Source: Gemmatimonadota bacterium (lineage in GTDB: Bacteria > Gemmatimonadota > Gemmatimonadetes > Longimicrobiales > Gaopeijiaceae). From it: a stretch of 64,000 bases of DNA. Location of the stretch: assembly GCA_022822445.1 (NCBI GenBank), contig JAJEBR010000068.1, forward strand, positions 1-64,000, read 5' to 3'. The notes under the pieces are model-generated. The model was given only the letters and a program-made list of their open reading frames with translations, did not search any database and was not told the DNA's origin. Below are positions 53,519-62,474 of the stretch, one piece after another. The translations under genes were made by a program, and so were the position numbers. Position 1 is the first letter of the stretch, and each line of letters begins with the position of its first letter.

Positions 53519-54694
53519 GTGAACACCGCGCACCCCAGTGACCGCGAGATCGGCCAGCGCCTCCGCATCGCCCGAAAGACGGCGCAACTCACCCAGGCCG
53601 CCGCGGCCGCGGCGATCGAGGTCGCGCGCACCACGCTTGTCGCCATTGAACAGGGGAAGCGGCGAGTCCGCACGCACGAGCTGCAGGCGCTTGCGATCCG
53701 TTACGGCACCTCGGCGAACGCGATCCTGCGACGCGAGGCGGTCCACCTCAGTCTCGTGCCGCAGTTCCGAAGTCTGGCGCGCTGCCCGGGGGACGGCACC
53801 GAGAAGGCGGCCCGGCTGCTAACCGATCTCGTCAGCGCCGAGGTGGAGCTGGAGAACGCTTTGGGCGTCGCGCGGCGCCCGAACTTTCCTCGGACCAGAC
53901 CCATCCTGCCCGGCGATGTCAGGGCCCAGGCGGAACAGGACGCCCAGGAGCTGCGCGCGTGGCTCGGGCTGGGAGCCGCCCCGGTCAGGGACATCGTGTC
54001 GGTAATGGAACTGGACCTCGGCATTCGCGTGCATGTGCGGCGTCTCGACAGCCGCATCTCGGGAATGTTCGCCTACGACGACGACGTGGGCGCGTGCGTG
54101 CTCCTGAACGCCAGTCACCCCTTGGCCCGGCGGAACTACACCGCCGCCCATGAGCTCGGGCACTTCACCTCGACCCGGCGGGAGCCCGGCGTGCTCAGGT
54201 CCGACGAACGCCCCCGCTCGCGCGAAGAACGATACGCGGACTTCTTCGCGCGCTCCCTGCTGACTCCGGCGAGGGCCGTGAAGCAGCGTTTCGCCGAGCT
54301 GACCGCCGGTCACTCGCATCTGACCCGCCGCCACGTGATCCTCCTTGCCGACCGGTTCGCCGTCTCGCGCGAAATGATGGTGCGCCGTCTCGAGGAGTTG
54401 GGTCTGGCCCGAAACGGCACCTGGGACTGGTTTCAGTCGAACGGGGGCATCACCAACCGGCAGGCGGACCGAGTGCTGGGGATCTCGCATCACCCGGCCA
54501 CCGACACTTCCGAAGGGGACTACGTGCCGAGAAGGCTGGGATTGCTGGTGCGCGAGGCATGGAAACGCGGCTACTACAGCGAGGGGCAGCTCGCCCGATT
54601 GCTCAAGCTCCATCGGCTTGAAGTGCGTGAGCTCCTCGACGGCGTGGAGACCGAGAGAAGCGAGGCGGATGAAGTCGTCAAGCTTCCCCGGTGA
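53519..54694 (+). CDS. XRE helix-turn-helix plus ImmA/IrrE-type metallopeptidase
   Basis: The product has 391 residues from a GTG at 53519; a GTG at 53495 is an alternative. An XRE domain (about 12-65, R-L-R-I-A-R-K-T-A-Q-L-T-Q-A then R-T-T-L-V-A-I-E-Q-G) is followed by a COG2856 metallopeptidase with the zinc motif A-A-H-E-L-G-H-F. ImmA/IrrE proteins cleave repressors, or serve as antitoxins when paired with a toxin. The next gene encodes a PIN-like protein overlapping it by 26 bp, so a toxin-antitoxin role is likely. Confidence 0.88.
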   Translation: MNTAHPSDREIGQRLRIARKTAQLTQAAAAAAIEVARTTLVAIEQGKRRVRTHELQALAIRYGTSANAILRREAVHLSLVPQFRSLARCPGDGTEKAARLLTDLVSAEVELENALGVARRPNFPRTRPILPGDVRAQAEQDAQELRAWLGLGAAPVRDIVSVMELDLGIRVHVRRLDSRISGMFAYDDDVGACVLLNASHPLARRNYTAAHELGHFTSTRREPGVLRSDERPRSREERYADFFARSLLTPARAVKQRFAELTAGHSHLTRRHVILLADRFAVSREMMVRRLEELGLARNGTWDWFQSNGGITNRQADRVLGISHHPATDTSEGDYVPRRLGLLVREAWKRGYYSEGQLARLLKLHRLEVRELLDGVETERSEADEVVKLPR

Positions 54695-55292
54695 ACCGGA
54701 CGTCCCGGTCGTGACCGACGCCAGCGTGATCATCAACCTCAACGCGACGCGGACGGCGGCCGCCATCATCGATTGTTTCCCGAACCGTTTCCTGGTGACG
54801 GACACCGTTCGCCGGGAGCTGTTGACGGGGGGGTCCCGCGGACACGAATCCTGGGAGGGACTCGAAGCGCTGATCCACGATGGTTCGATCGAGCTGGTGG
54901 AGCTGGAGCCGGACGACAGCCCCGTCTATCGGTCGCTGGTCGAAGGAGGATTCAGGGAGACCCTGGACGACGGCGAGGCCGCAACGATCGCCTGTGCCGT
55001 CGGGCGAGGTACCGTCGCCCTGATCGACGAACGCAAGGCAAGAAGGATCTGCGCCGACCGCTTCCCTGCACTACGGTTTGCATCATCGGTCGATGTCCTC
55101 TGTCACGGCCTGGTGAAGAGGGCGCTCGGGGAATCCGGCCAGCGCGACGCGATCTTCCGCGCGCTGCGCGATGCGAGAATGCAGGTCGTGCCGCGCGACA
55201 GGCTCCGGGAAGTGGTCGAGCGAATCGGCTCAGATCGGGCGGCCGAGTGCCCGAGTCTGCCTCGTTGGGCGCGCACGATGCGTGGCGCCTGA
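54669..55292 (+). CDS. PIN-like (DUF3368-type) nuclease, partner of XRE-ImmA/IrrE
   Basis: The product has 207 residues from the ATG at 54669. V-V-T-D-A-S-V-I-I-N-L gives the first PIN Asp. D-T-V-R-R-E-L-L supplies the conserved Glu, and D-D-G-E-A-A-T-I-A-C-A then A-L-I-D-E-R-K-A-R the rest of the site, the DUF3368 order. It overlaps the upstream gene. The tail (about 160-207) is longer than in simple VapC toxins. Confidence 0.82.
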   Translation: MKSSSFPGEPDVPVVTDASVIINLNATRTAAAIIDCFPNRFLVTDTVRRELLTGGSRGHESWEGLEALIHDGSIELVELEPDDSPVYRSLVEGGFRETLDDGEAATIACAVGRGTVALIDERKARRICADRFPALRFASSVDVLCHGLVKRALGESGQRDAIFRALRDARMQVVPRDRLREVVERIGSDRAAECPSLPRWARTMRGA

Positions 55293-55365
55293 GCTGCACT
55301 GCGCCGCAGATCGCGTCCGAGGCGGCCTGGCGGGAACCCGCTGCCCACGGTGGCGCCTTGCGGCC

Positions 55366-56790
55366 TCAGCTGAAGTCCACCCCGCGCATCACGAACACGA
55401 TGATCGCCGCCACGGCGATCGGGGCCACCCAGCGGATGAAGAACCGCCACGCGCCGTACTTGAACCAGCGTGGTTCGGTGCCGTCCACCAACTCGCTCAT
55501 CGTGTCCTTGCGGGTCATGAACCACCCCGCCGCCAGGGTGATGAAGAAGCCGCCCGTGGGGAGCATCCAGTTGGAAACGAAGTGGTCGGCGGTGGCAAAC
55601 CAGCCGACCTTGCCATCGAAGACTTCCATAGTGGACAGGAAGTTCTCCGAGGGGGCCCCGAGAAGCCCGGGAATCGAAAGGACCGCGAAGGTAGTGAACA
55701 CGAAGATCGCGGTCCCGGCGCCGACGGTCGCCTTCCTGCGCGTGATCCCACGCTGATCGATAAGGTAGGCGGACACCACCTCCAGCAGGGAGATCGTCGA
55801 GGTCAGCGCGGCCAGCGCCACCAGCACGTAGAAGAGCGGCCCCAGCACGACGCCGAAGGGCACCTCGGTGTAGAACAGCTCCGGCAGAGAGATGAAGAGC
55901 ATGCCGACCGTCGAGCCGCCCACCTCGTCACGCATCCCGGCCACCGAGAAGATCACCGAAAACATGATCACGGTGGCGACCAGGGCGATGATGGTGTCGA
56001 GCGCCACGATCGCTCCGGACGCCTTCACCACCGAGTGCTTGCGGGAGATGTACGACCCGTAGGTGATCATCGCCCCCATCCCCAGCGACAGGGTGAAGAA
56101 GGAGTGGCCGAGGGCTTCCAGCACCGAATCCATCGTCAGGTCGGCGAAGTTGGGGCGGAAGATGAAGGCCAGCGCCTCGCCCGCTCCGCTCATGCTGAGC
56201 GCACTGAAGAGCATGAGCAGCAGGATCCCGAAGAGGATCGGCAGGAAGATCCGCGCGATCCGTTCGATGCCCTTGCTCACGCCGAAATAGACCACGGCGA
56301 TCGTTCCGAGGCTGAACCCCAGCGAGAGCAGCAACTGGAGGCCGGTGTCGAGCGCCTGCGTGTTGAAGAGATCCCCCGCCGACATTCCCTGCGGATATCC
56401 GCCGAAGGTCCAGCCGACCGACTGCGCGAAGTAGTAGAGCGACCACCCCGCGATGACCGTGTAATAGCTGAGCAGGATGAAGCCCGCCAGCACTCCCCAT
56501 CCCCCCACCAGTCCCCCGAGCTTCCGGCCCCCGGGCCATTTCGATGCGACGGCATCCTTCAGCGCCCCCACCGCGCTCTTCTGGCTGCGCCGCCCGATCA
56601 GCAGCTCCGCCATCATGATCGGCAGCCCCACCGCCGCGATGCAGATGAGGTACACCAGAACGAAGGCGCCTCCCTGATTCTCCCAGGTGATGAACGGGAA
56701 CTTCCAGAGGTTGCCGAGGCCGATCGCGCTGCCGGTGGCGGCGAGGACGAGACCTGCGTTGGAACTCCAATGGTCGCGGGGCTGGGACAT
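55366..56790 (-). CDS. Neurotransmitter:sodium symporter (NSS) family transporter
   Basis: The product has 474 residues with about 11-12 membrane helices. The N-terminal signature G-S-A-I-G-L-G-N-L-W-K-F-P-F lines the substrate and Na+ site. Further motifs are E-L-L-I-G-R-R and S-L-G-M-G-A-M-I-T-Y-G-S-Y. Bacterial members import amino acids or related amines with sodium. The substrate is not decided. The gene is divergent from the BMP importer genes across a 160-bp gap. The enormous frame on the same strand that runs through it and beyond (55928-59665) is out of phase and spurious. Confidence 0.9.
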   Translation of the reverse strand: MSQPRDHWSSNAGLVLAATGSAIGLGNLWKFPFITWENQGGAFVLVYLICIAAVGLPIMMAELLIGRRSQKSAVGALKDAVASKWPGGRKLGGLVGGWGVLAGFILLSYYTVIAGWSLYYFAQSVGWTFGGYPQGMSAGDLFNTQALDTGLQLLLSLGFSLGTIAVVYFGVSKGIERIARIFLPILFGILLLMLFSALSMSGAGEALAFIFRPNFADLTMDSVLEALGHSFFTLSLGMGAMITYGSYISRKHSVVKASGAIVALDTIIALVATVIMFSVIFSVAGMRDEVGGSTVGMLFISLPELFYTEVPFGVVLGPLFYVLVALAALTSTISLLEVVSAYLIDQRGITRRKATVGAGTAIFVFTTFAVLSIPGLLGAPSENFLSTMEVFDGKVGWFATADHFVSNWMLPTGGFFITLAAGWFMTRKDTMSELVDGTEPRWFKYGAWRFFIRWVAPIAVAAIIVFVMRGVDFS

Positions 56791-56950
56791 GGGGGCTTCC
56801 AGTTCGTCGGAGGTGCGTGTTGGTCGCGCTTATATTGTACTGTCCAGGCCTGAAAGGCCACCAGACCGGGCCGCGGCAGCCCGGCCCGCGGATCACTCCC
56901 GCGCCGGGCCAGCTGCTACCTGCCGCCACCTTCGACAGTTCGGAGGAAAC

Positions 56951-57973
56951 ATGAATCGTCACCTGCGCTGGCTCCCGTTCGTTTCGCTCGTGCTCGCGCC
57001 GGCTTGCGGCGGAGACGCTCCGGCCGCCGACGGACCCTCTGTCGCTCTCCTCACCTCCGGCCCGGTCAGCGACGCCGGCTGGCACGCGGGCGCCTACGAG
57101 GGGCTGCAGCTGATCGGCGACTCGCTGGGCCTCCACATCTCCCATCAGCAGACCCGCACCCCCGCCGAGTTCGACGAGGCGTTCATCTCGTACGCGGAGG
57201 CGGGGTACGGCCTCATCTTCGGGCACGGTTTCGAGTATCAGGACGCGGCCAGCCGGGCGGGCGAGGCGTATCCGGACGTCACCTTCGCGGTGTCGTCGGG
57301 GTCGCGGCCCTCGGAGAACGTCGTGCCGATCATCTTCGGGTTGCACGAGGCCTCGTACCTGGCGGGGATGGCGGCGGGCGCGATCACCCGGAGCGGGATC
57401 GTGGGGATGGTGGGCGGCGTCGAGATCCCGTCCGCCAAGGGCACCTTCATCGCCTTCGAGGCCGGCGTGAAGGCGATGCGCGAGGACGCGACGGTGCTGG
57501 AGACCTTCATCGGGAGCTGGGACGATGCCTCGGCGGCCAAGGAGGCGGCGGCGGCTCAGCTGCGGCAGGGCGCCGACGCGCTGATCCACAACGTCGACGC
57601 CGCGAGCTTCGCCTTCTTCCAGGCCGTGCGGGAGGTCCGCGAGGACGGCCGCACCGCGTGGGCCTTCGGAATGAACCGCGACCAGAACGACGTGGCGCCC
57701 GATGTGATTGCGGGGAGCGCGGCGATCGACATCCCGAAGATCTTTCTGCAGACGGCGCGGGCGTGGCAGGACGGGACGCTGGAAGGGCCGCTCTTCACGG
57801 GGCTGGCGGCCGGCGCCGTCGATTTCGTGCCCAATCCGGCCCAGCGCGGAGTCATCCCACCCTTGGCGCTGCGTCAGATCGAGGAGGCGCGCCTGCTGAT
57901 CGCGGAACGCAAGCTGGAGGTGCCGAGGATCGACTTCTTGGAGCCGGCCGCGGGGAATCCGTCGGGCTCCTGA
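56951..57973 (+). CDS. BMP-family substrate-binding lipoprotein of an ABC importer
   Basis: The product has 340 residues, and GGAGG lies just before the ATG at 56951. Lipobox L-A-P-A-C. The mature part has the BMP/Med pattern: V-A-L-L-T-S-G-P-V-S-D-A-G-W, then G-L-I-F-G-H-G-F-E-Y, then A-Y-P-D-V-T-F-A-V-S-S-G. BMP proteins mostly bind purine nucleosides. It heads an operon with an ATPase and two permeases. Confidence 0.9.
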   Translation: MNRHLRWLPFVSLVLAPACGGDAPAADGPSVALLTSGPVSDAGWHAGAYEGLQLIGDSLGLHISHQQTRTPAEFDEAFISYAEAGYGLIFGHGFEYQDAASRAGEAYPDVTFAVSSGSRPSENVVPIIFGLHEASYLAGMAAGAITRSGIVGMVGGVEIPSAKGTFIAFEAGVKAMREDATVLETFIGSWDDASAAKEAAAAQLRQGADALIHNVDAASFAFFQAVREVREDGRTAWAFGMNRDQNDVAPDVIAGSAAIDIPKIFLQTARAWQDGTLEGPLFTGLAAGAVDFVPNPAQRGVIPPLALRQIEEARLLIAERKLEVPRIDFLEPAAGNPSGS

Positions 57974-57992
57974 CGGCGATGCGAGCCGCCAT

Positions 57993-59705
57993 ATGAGCGC
58001 TGCGGCCCGCGTACAGGGCGTCACCCGGCGGTTTGGAGCGGTGACGGCGCTCAGCGGGGTCGACTTCGAGCTCGCGCCGGGCGAAATCCACGGTCTGCTG
58101 GGTGAGAACGGGGCCGGGAAGACCACGCTGGCGCGGGTGATGGCGGGCCTTCTGGCGCCGGACGAGGGCCGGGTGGAGATCGGGGGCGCGGCGGTGAGCC
58201 CTGGCAGTGCGGTGGAGGCGCGTGCGCGGGGCGTCGCCATGGTGCACCAGCACTTCTCGCTCGTGCCTCGATTCACCAGCCTGGAGAACGTCGCGCTCTT
58301 CAATGGGGGCGCGTGGACCCGGAGGGGGGGCGTGCGGGCGGGGTACCGCGAGAGAGTGGCGGCGCGCGCCGAGGAGCTGGGTCTGCCCGTGAAGCTGGAC
58401 GCGGCGGTCGGGACGATGGGCGTGGCCGAGCGGCAGCGGGTCGAAATCCTGAAGGCGCTGATGGGGGAGACGCGCGTGCTCCTCCTCGACGAGCCCACCG
58501 CCGTGCTCGCTCCGCAGGAGGTGGACGGGCTCTTTGCCGTGCTCCGCGAGGTCGCGGCCGCCGGGACCGGGATCGTGCTGGTGGCGCACAAGCTGGACGA
58601 GGTGCTGGCCGCGGCGGACAGGGTGACGGTGCTGAGGCGGGGGCGGTGGGTACTGACGCGGGACGCGGCCGGGGTGACGGCGCGGGAGCTGGCGGAGGCG
58701 ATGGTGGGGGGCGGGGGGGAGCTGGGGGCGGGGGGGGAGCTGGGGGCGGGGGGGCGAAGAGGCGTGGGCGGGGTGGAGTCCGATGGCGCTGGGGCGGGGG
58801 TGGGGACGGGTGGGGGCGGGGTTGGAAGCGGAGGTGGGGCCGGTAGCGAGGGCGGGGCCGGTGGCGAGGGCGGGGCTGGAAGGGAGGGCGCGTCCGGAAG
58901 GGAGGGCGCGTCCGGTGGCGATGGCAGGGCCGGAAGCGAGGGCAGGGCCGGTAGCGAGGGCGGGGCCGCGAGCGAGACGAATGGGCACGCGGGGGCGCAG
59001 GTGGCCTCGCTGAAGGGCGTCACCGTGAGGAGCGAGGGGGGCGCCGGGCTGCGGGACGTGACGCTGAGCGTGCGGCGGGGCGAGATCGTGGGAATCGCGG
59101 GGGTGGGGGGGAATGGGCAGCGTGCCCTTGCGGCCGTGCTCGCCGGCGTGCGGGAGCCTGACCAGGGTGAGGTGGTGCTGCCGGGGGAGGTGGGGTGGAT
59201 CCCGCAGGACCGGGGCGGCGAGGGGCTTGTGAACGATTTCACAATCGCCGAGAACGTGGCGCTGGCGCTGCATGCGCGGTCGGCGTACCGCAGGGGTCCG
59301 TGGCTCGACTGGGCGGGGATGGAGTCGGCGGCCGCCGCGCTGGTGGGGGAGATGGACGTGCGGAGCGGGTCGCCCGGGGTGGCCGCCGGGACGCTCTCGG
59401 GGGGGAACCAGCAGAAGATGGTGGCCGGGCGGGAGTTTCTGCGCAGCGGCGACCTGCTCGTCGCCGAGTCGCCGACGCGGGGGCTCGACGTGAAGGCGAC
59501 GGTGGCCGTGCGGGCGAGGATCGAAGCCGTGCGGGGGGGTGGCCGTCCGCCCGGCGTCGTGCTGATCTCGACCGATCTGGACGAGGTCCTGGAGCTCGCA
59601 GACCGGATCGCGGTCATTGTGCGGGGACGCCTCATACCGGTCCCGCCCGAGGACCACAATCCCACCGCGATCGGGGAGCTGATGCTCTCCGCGGGCCCCC
59701 GATGA
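57993..59705 (+). CDS. Double-NBD ABC ATPase of nucleoside importer, Gly-rich linker
   Basis: The product has 570 residues. The first NBD has Walker A G-E-N-G-A-G-K-T-T (about 36-44), a degenerate signature M-G-V-A-E-R-Q-R, and Walker B V-L-L-L-D-E-P-T. The second has the degenerate Walker A G-V-G-G-N-G-Q-R typical of this class, signature L-S-G-G-N-Q-Q, and L-L-V-A-E-S-P-T-R-G-L-D. Between them lies an unusual Gly-rich spacer of about 100 residues encoded in part by seven 18-bp tandem repeats, while relatives join the halves directly. It overlaps the next gene by 4 bp. Confidence 0.92.
   Translation: MSAAARVQGVTRRFGAVTALSGVDFELAPGEIHGLLGENGAGKTTLARVMAGLLAPDEGRVEIGGAAVSPGSAVEARARGVAMVHQHFSLVPRFTSLENVALFNGGAWTRRGGVRAGYRERVAARAEELGLPVKLDAAVGTMGVAERQRVEILKALMGETRVLLLDEPTAVLAPQEVDGLFAVLREVAAAGTGIVLVAHKLDEVLAAADRVTVLRRGRWVLTRDAAGVTARELAEAMVGGGGELGAGGELGAGGRRGVGGVESDGAGAGVGTGGGGVGSGGGAGSEGGAGGEGGAGREGASGREGASGGDGRAGSEGRAGSEGGAASETNGHAGAQVASLKGVTVRSEGGAGLRDVTLSVRRGEIVGIAGVGGNGQRALAAVLAGVREPDQGEVVLPGEVGWIPQDRGGEGLVNDFTIAENVALALHARSAYRRGPWLDWAGMESAAAALVGEMDVRSGSPGVAAGTLSGGNQQKMVAGREFLRSGDLLVAESPTRGLDVKATVAVRARIEAVRGGGRPPGVVLISTDLDEVLELADRIAVIVRGRLIPVPPEDHNPTAIGELMLSAGPR
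58842..58967. repeat. Seven-copy 18-bp in-frame minisatellite
   Basis: Units of the form GGTAGCGAGGGCGGGGCC start at 58842, 58860, 58878, 58896, 58914, 58932 and 58950. They encode G-S-E-G-G-A, G-R-E-G-A-S and similar hexapeptides (residues about 284-325 of the ATPase). Further G-rich, less regular sequence precedes them from about 58700. Confidence 0.9.
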
Positions 59706-60739
59706 GCGGCCTCCGCCCCGCCGCCGCCGCCACCGCCGCCCTCGTCGCCACCCTGGCGATCGCGGCCGCCCTACTCGCCGTCGGGGGCTATTCGCCCGGC
59801 GTCGCCTTCACCGCCCTCGCCCGGGGCGCCTTCGGATCCTGGGACCTCTTCGTCTCCTTCACCCTTGTCCGCGCGACCCCCCTTCTCCTCACGGGCCTCG
59901 CGGTCGCCCTCGCCTTCAGGGCGCACGTCTGGAACATCGGTGCCGAGGGGCAGCTCCACGCGGGAGCGCTCGCCGGCGTGGCCGTCGCGATCTTCCTCCC
60001 GCTCGCCCATCCCCTCCTCCTCCTGCCGGCCACCCTCCTCGCCGGAGCCGCGGCCGGGGCGCTGTGGGCGTCGGTCCCGGCCGCGATGAAGACCCGCATG
60101 GGCGTGGGAGAGGTGATCACCACCCTGCTCATGAACTTCGTGGCCCTCTTCCTCGCCCAGTTCCTGGTCCAGGGCCCCCTGCGCGAGGCGCGGGGCGTCT
60201 TCAACCAGACCGACGAGATCCCCGCCGCGGCGCGCCTCCCCACCCTGCTCCCCGACACGCGCCTTCATCTCGGCTTTCTGATCGGCATCGCGATCGCGGT
60301 GGCGCTCTGGCTCTACCTCACCCGCACGCCCGGCGGCTTCCGCATCCGCGCGGTCGGCGCCTCGGTGCGGGCGGCGGAGGTGAGCGGCCGATTCCGCGCG
60401 GAACCGGTGATCTGGCGCGCCTTCCTCGCGTCCGGGGCGATCGCCGGGCTCGCCGGGTGGATCCAGGTCTCGGGAATCACGCACCGCATGTACGAGGGGC
60501 TCTCCCCCGGGTGGGGCTACACCGCGATCGCCGTGGCGCTGCTCGCGCGGCTGCACCCGCTCGCGGTGGTGCTGACGGCGATCGTTTTCGGCGCGCTGAG
60601 CGCGGGCGGCGCGGCCATGCAGCGCGAGGCGGGCGTGCCGGACGTCTGGGTTCGCGGGATCGAGGCGCTGGTCATCCTCGCCGTGCTCGCCGTGGACAAG
60701 GGGTTGCAGGTTCTGGGCCGGAGAGGTTCCCGTGCCTGA
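59702..60739 (+). CDS. ABC importer permease, first (nucleoside/CUT2-like)
   Basis: The product has 345 residues with about 8-10 membrane helices. The ATG at 59702 overlaps the ATPase stop (ATGA). Motifs A-H-V-W-N-I-G-A-E-G-Q and G-V-G-E-V-I-T-T-L-L-M-N-F are typical of the first permease of BMP-type importers. It overlaps the second permease by 8 bp. Confidence 0.92.
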   Translation: MSGLRPAAAATAALVATLAIAAALLAVGGYSPGVAFTALARGAFGSWDLFVSFTLVRATPLLLTGLAVALAFRAHVWNIGAEGQLHAGALAGVAVAIFLPLAHPLLLLPATLLAGAAAGALWASVPAAMKTRMGVGEVITTLLMNFVALFLAQFLVQGPLREARGVFNQTDEIPAAARLPTLLPDTRLHLGFLIGIAIAVALWLYLTRTPGGFRIRAVGASVRAAEVSGRFRAEPVIWRAFLASGAIAGLAGWIQVSGITHRMYEGLSPGWGYTAIAVALLARLHPLAVVLTAIVFGALSAGGAAMQREAGVPDVWVRGIEALVILAVLAVDKGLQVLGRRGSRA

Positions 60740-61667
60740 TTTCGCCGTCCTCTCCTCCTTCCTCGTCGCTGCAGTGGGGCTGGCGGTACCGCTCGCGCTG
60801 GCCGCACTCGGGGAGACGGTCTCGGAGCGCGCGGGCGTGATCAACATCGGCCTGGAGGGCTCGGTGATCTGGGGCGCACTCGGCGGCGCGCTGGGTTCGC
60901 TGGCCTTCGGCCCCTACATGGGACTGCTCTCGGGCGCGCTCGCTGGAGCCGCGGCCGCACTCCTCTTCGCGGTCTTCGCCGTGTGGCTCAACACCGACCA
61001 GATCATCACGGGCACGGCCGTCACCATCGGCAGCCTCGGCTTCACCGGCGCGGTCTTCCAGTCACGCTTCGGCACGACCGGTGTGGCTCTGGATCTGGAG
61101 ACGGTCCCGCTCCGGGAACTGCCGCTGCTGTCCCGTATCCCGGTCATCGGCCCGGCGCTCTTCGACCAGGCGCTGACCGCCTATCTCGCCTACGCCATGG
61201 TCCCGCTGCTGGCCTGGTTCCTCTTCCGCACCCGCTGGGGGCTGGCGCTGCGGGCGGCGGGCGAATCTCCGGAAGCCGCGCACGCGGCGGGTGTTCCGGT
61301 GGTGCGGACGCGCATGCTGGCGGTGGTCTTCGCGGGGCTGATGGCCGGACTGGCCGGGGCGCACCTCAGCCTCGTGCACACCGGGACCTTCGTCGAGAAC
61401 ATGTCCGCCGGGAAGGGTTTCATCGCGATCGCGGTCGTGGTGCTCGGCCGCTGGCGCCCGGGGGGCGTTCTCGCGGCGGCCCTCTTCTTCGGCGGCGCAG
61501 AGGCCCTTCAGTTCGCGCTGCAGGCCTTCGACGCGGACCTCCCCTATCCGCTCTTCCTGGCGCTCCCGTATGTGCTCAGCCTGGCGGCGCTGGCGGGTTG
61601 GTTCGGACGATCGCGGGCGCCGGAGGGGCTGGCGCTGCCGTGGCCGAAGCGTGGGCCGCAGAGCTGA
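60732..61667 (+). CDS. ABC importer permease, second
   Basis: The product has 311 residues from a GTG at 60732. G-E-T-V-S-E-R-A-G-V-I-N-I-G-L-E-G at the N-terminus and G-K-G-F-I-A-I-A-V-V-V-L-G near the end are characteristic of the second permease in this family. It closes a complete binding-protein, ATPase, permease, permease operon. Confidence 0.92.
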   Translation: MPDFAVLSSFLVAAVGLAVPLALAALGETVSERAGVINIGLEGSVIWGALGGALGSLAFGPYMGLLSGALAGAAAALLFAVFAVWLNTDQIITGTAVTIGSLGFTGAVFQSRFGTTGVALDLETVPLRELPLLSRIPVIGPALFDQALTAYLAYAMVPLLAWFLFRTRWGLALRAAGESPEAAHAAGVPVVRTRMLAVVFAGLMAGLAGAHLSLVHTGTFVENMSAGKGFIAIAVVVLGRWRPGGVLAAALFFGGAEALQFALQAFDADLPYPLFLALPYVLSLAALAGWFGRSRAPEGLALPWPKRGPQS

Positions 61668-61700
61668 TCCGGCGTAGCGCGCGCTCTTCCGCCCGCCCGC

Positions 61701-62213
61701 TCACCCCAAACGGGCGCGGGCCCGGCGAATACGCACCTTGACGGAGGCCGACTCTCTCGCTTCGGCCGCATCGAAAAGCGCCTCGACCTCGCCGCGCAGC
61801 CCCGGTTCCGCCATCGCCAGCACCCCCAGCCCGTTGTAGGCCCACGCCCGTATGAAGGCGCGTCTGGAGTGGATCATGCGCTCGAGGGTACGGTTCAGCG
61901 CTGCCATCCGCCCGGAGGGGATCGCGATGTACGGGAGGATCTGCAGCAGGTGAAGGACGGCGTCGGGCGCCTCGACCCGGTCCAGCAGGTCGATAACCTG
62001 CGCCGCCGACTCCCCGTTCGGTGCCTCCCCGCGCTCCGCCAGGTACTTGACCACCCAGGTCGCGCCAACCTGCAGCGCCGCCTCGTCGCTCGCCGCGAGA
62101 TCGAGGAGCTCCGGCACGGCGCTCTCGGGCGCCCCGCGCACCGCTTCCGCCACCGCACGGAAGGGCGCGACCCGCTTCCCGTCGTAGCTCCTGAGCGCTG
62201 CGGCAATGTCCAT
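61701..62213 (-). CDS. HEAT-repeat-like helical protein
   Basis: The product has 170 residues with paired helices: V-P-E-L-L-D-L-A-A-S-D-E-A-A-L-Q-V then A-P-D-A-V-L-H-L-L-Q-I-L and R-R-A-F-I-R-A-W-A-Y-N-G-L-G-V. This is the HEAT/armadillo pattern, used for protein contacts. No signal peptide is seen, so it is probably cytoplasmic. It is convergent with the importer operon. Function unknown. Confidence 0.7.
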   Translation of the reverse strand: MDIAAALRSYDGKRVAPFRAVAEAVRGAPESAVPELLDLAASDEAALQVGATWVVKYLAERGEAPNGESAAQVIDLLDRVEAPDAVLHLLQILPYIAIPSGRMAALNRTLERMIHSRRAFIRAWAYNGLGVLAMAEPGLRGEVEALFDAAEARESASVKVRIRRARARLG

Positions 62214-62307
62214 GGCGATCTCCCTGGCTGCTCCCCGGTCATCTCACCCCCGGCTCCCATGCGGCCTCCCGACCCCTTTCGTGACCTGCGACTCCCTGGT
62301 GGCTCCC

Positions 62308-62378
62308 CGGCCCGCTCGGGGCTACCCCCGGCTCGCTCGTGGCTACCCGCCTCCCTCGTGACCCCCCGGCTCGCTGGA
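62308..62378. repeat. Degenerate 21-bp repeats in a divergent intergenic region
   Basis: CCGGCCCGCTCGGGGCTACC (62308) and CCGGCTCGCTCGTGGCTACC (62329) are 21 bp apart, followed by shorter related copies to about 62378. They lie between the divergent HEAT-repeat and PIG-L genes, where promoters would be expected. Confidence 0.6.
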
Positions 62379-62474
62379 CGTTACCTTCCCCGTCACGGCC
62401 CGCGCGAGGGCGGTCGGTTCGACGCGGGCAAGCGGTGGACGCGGGGACCAGGAAGACGGCGAAACGGAAGCACC

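Noticed and set aside
55928-59665. A minus-strand frame of 1245 codons across the symporter start and the ABC ATPase gene.
   Set aside because: It is a Pro/Ser/Arg-rich mirror of strongly coding plus-strand genes and of an out-of-phase symporter frame; it has no motif or ribosome site.
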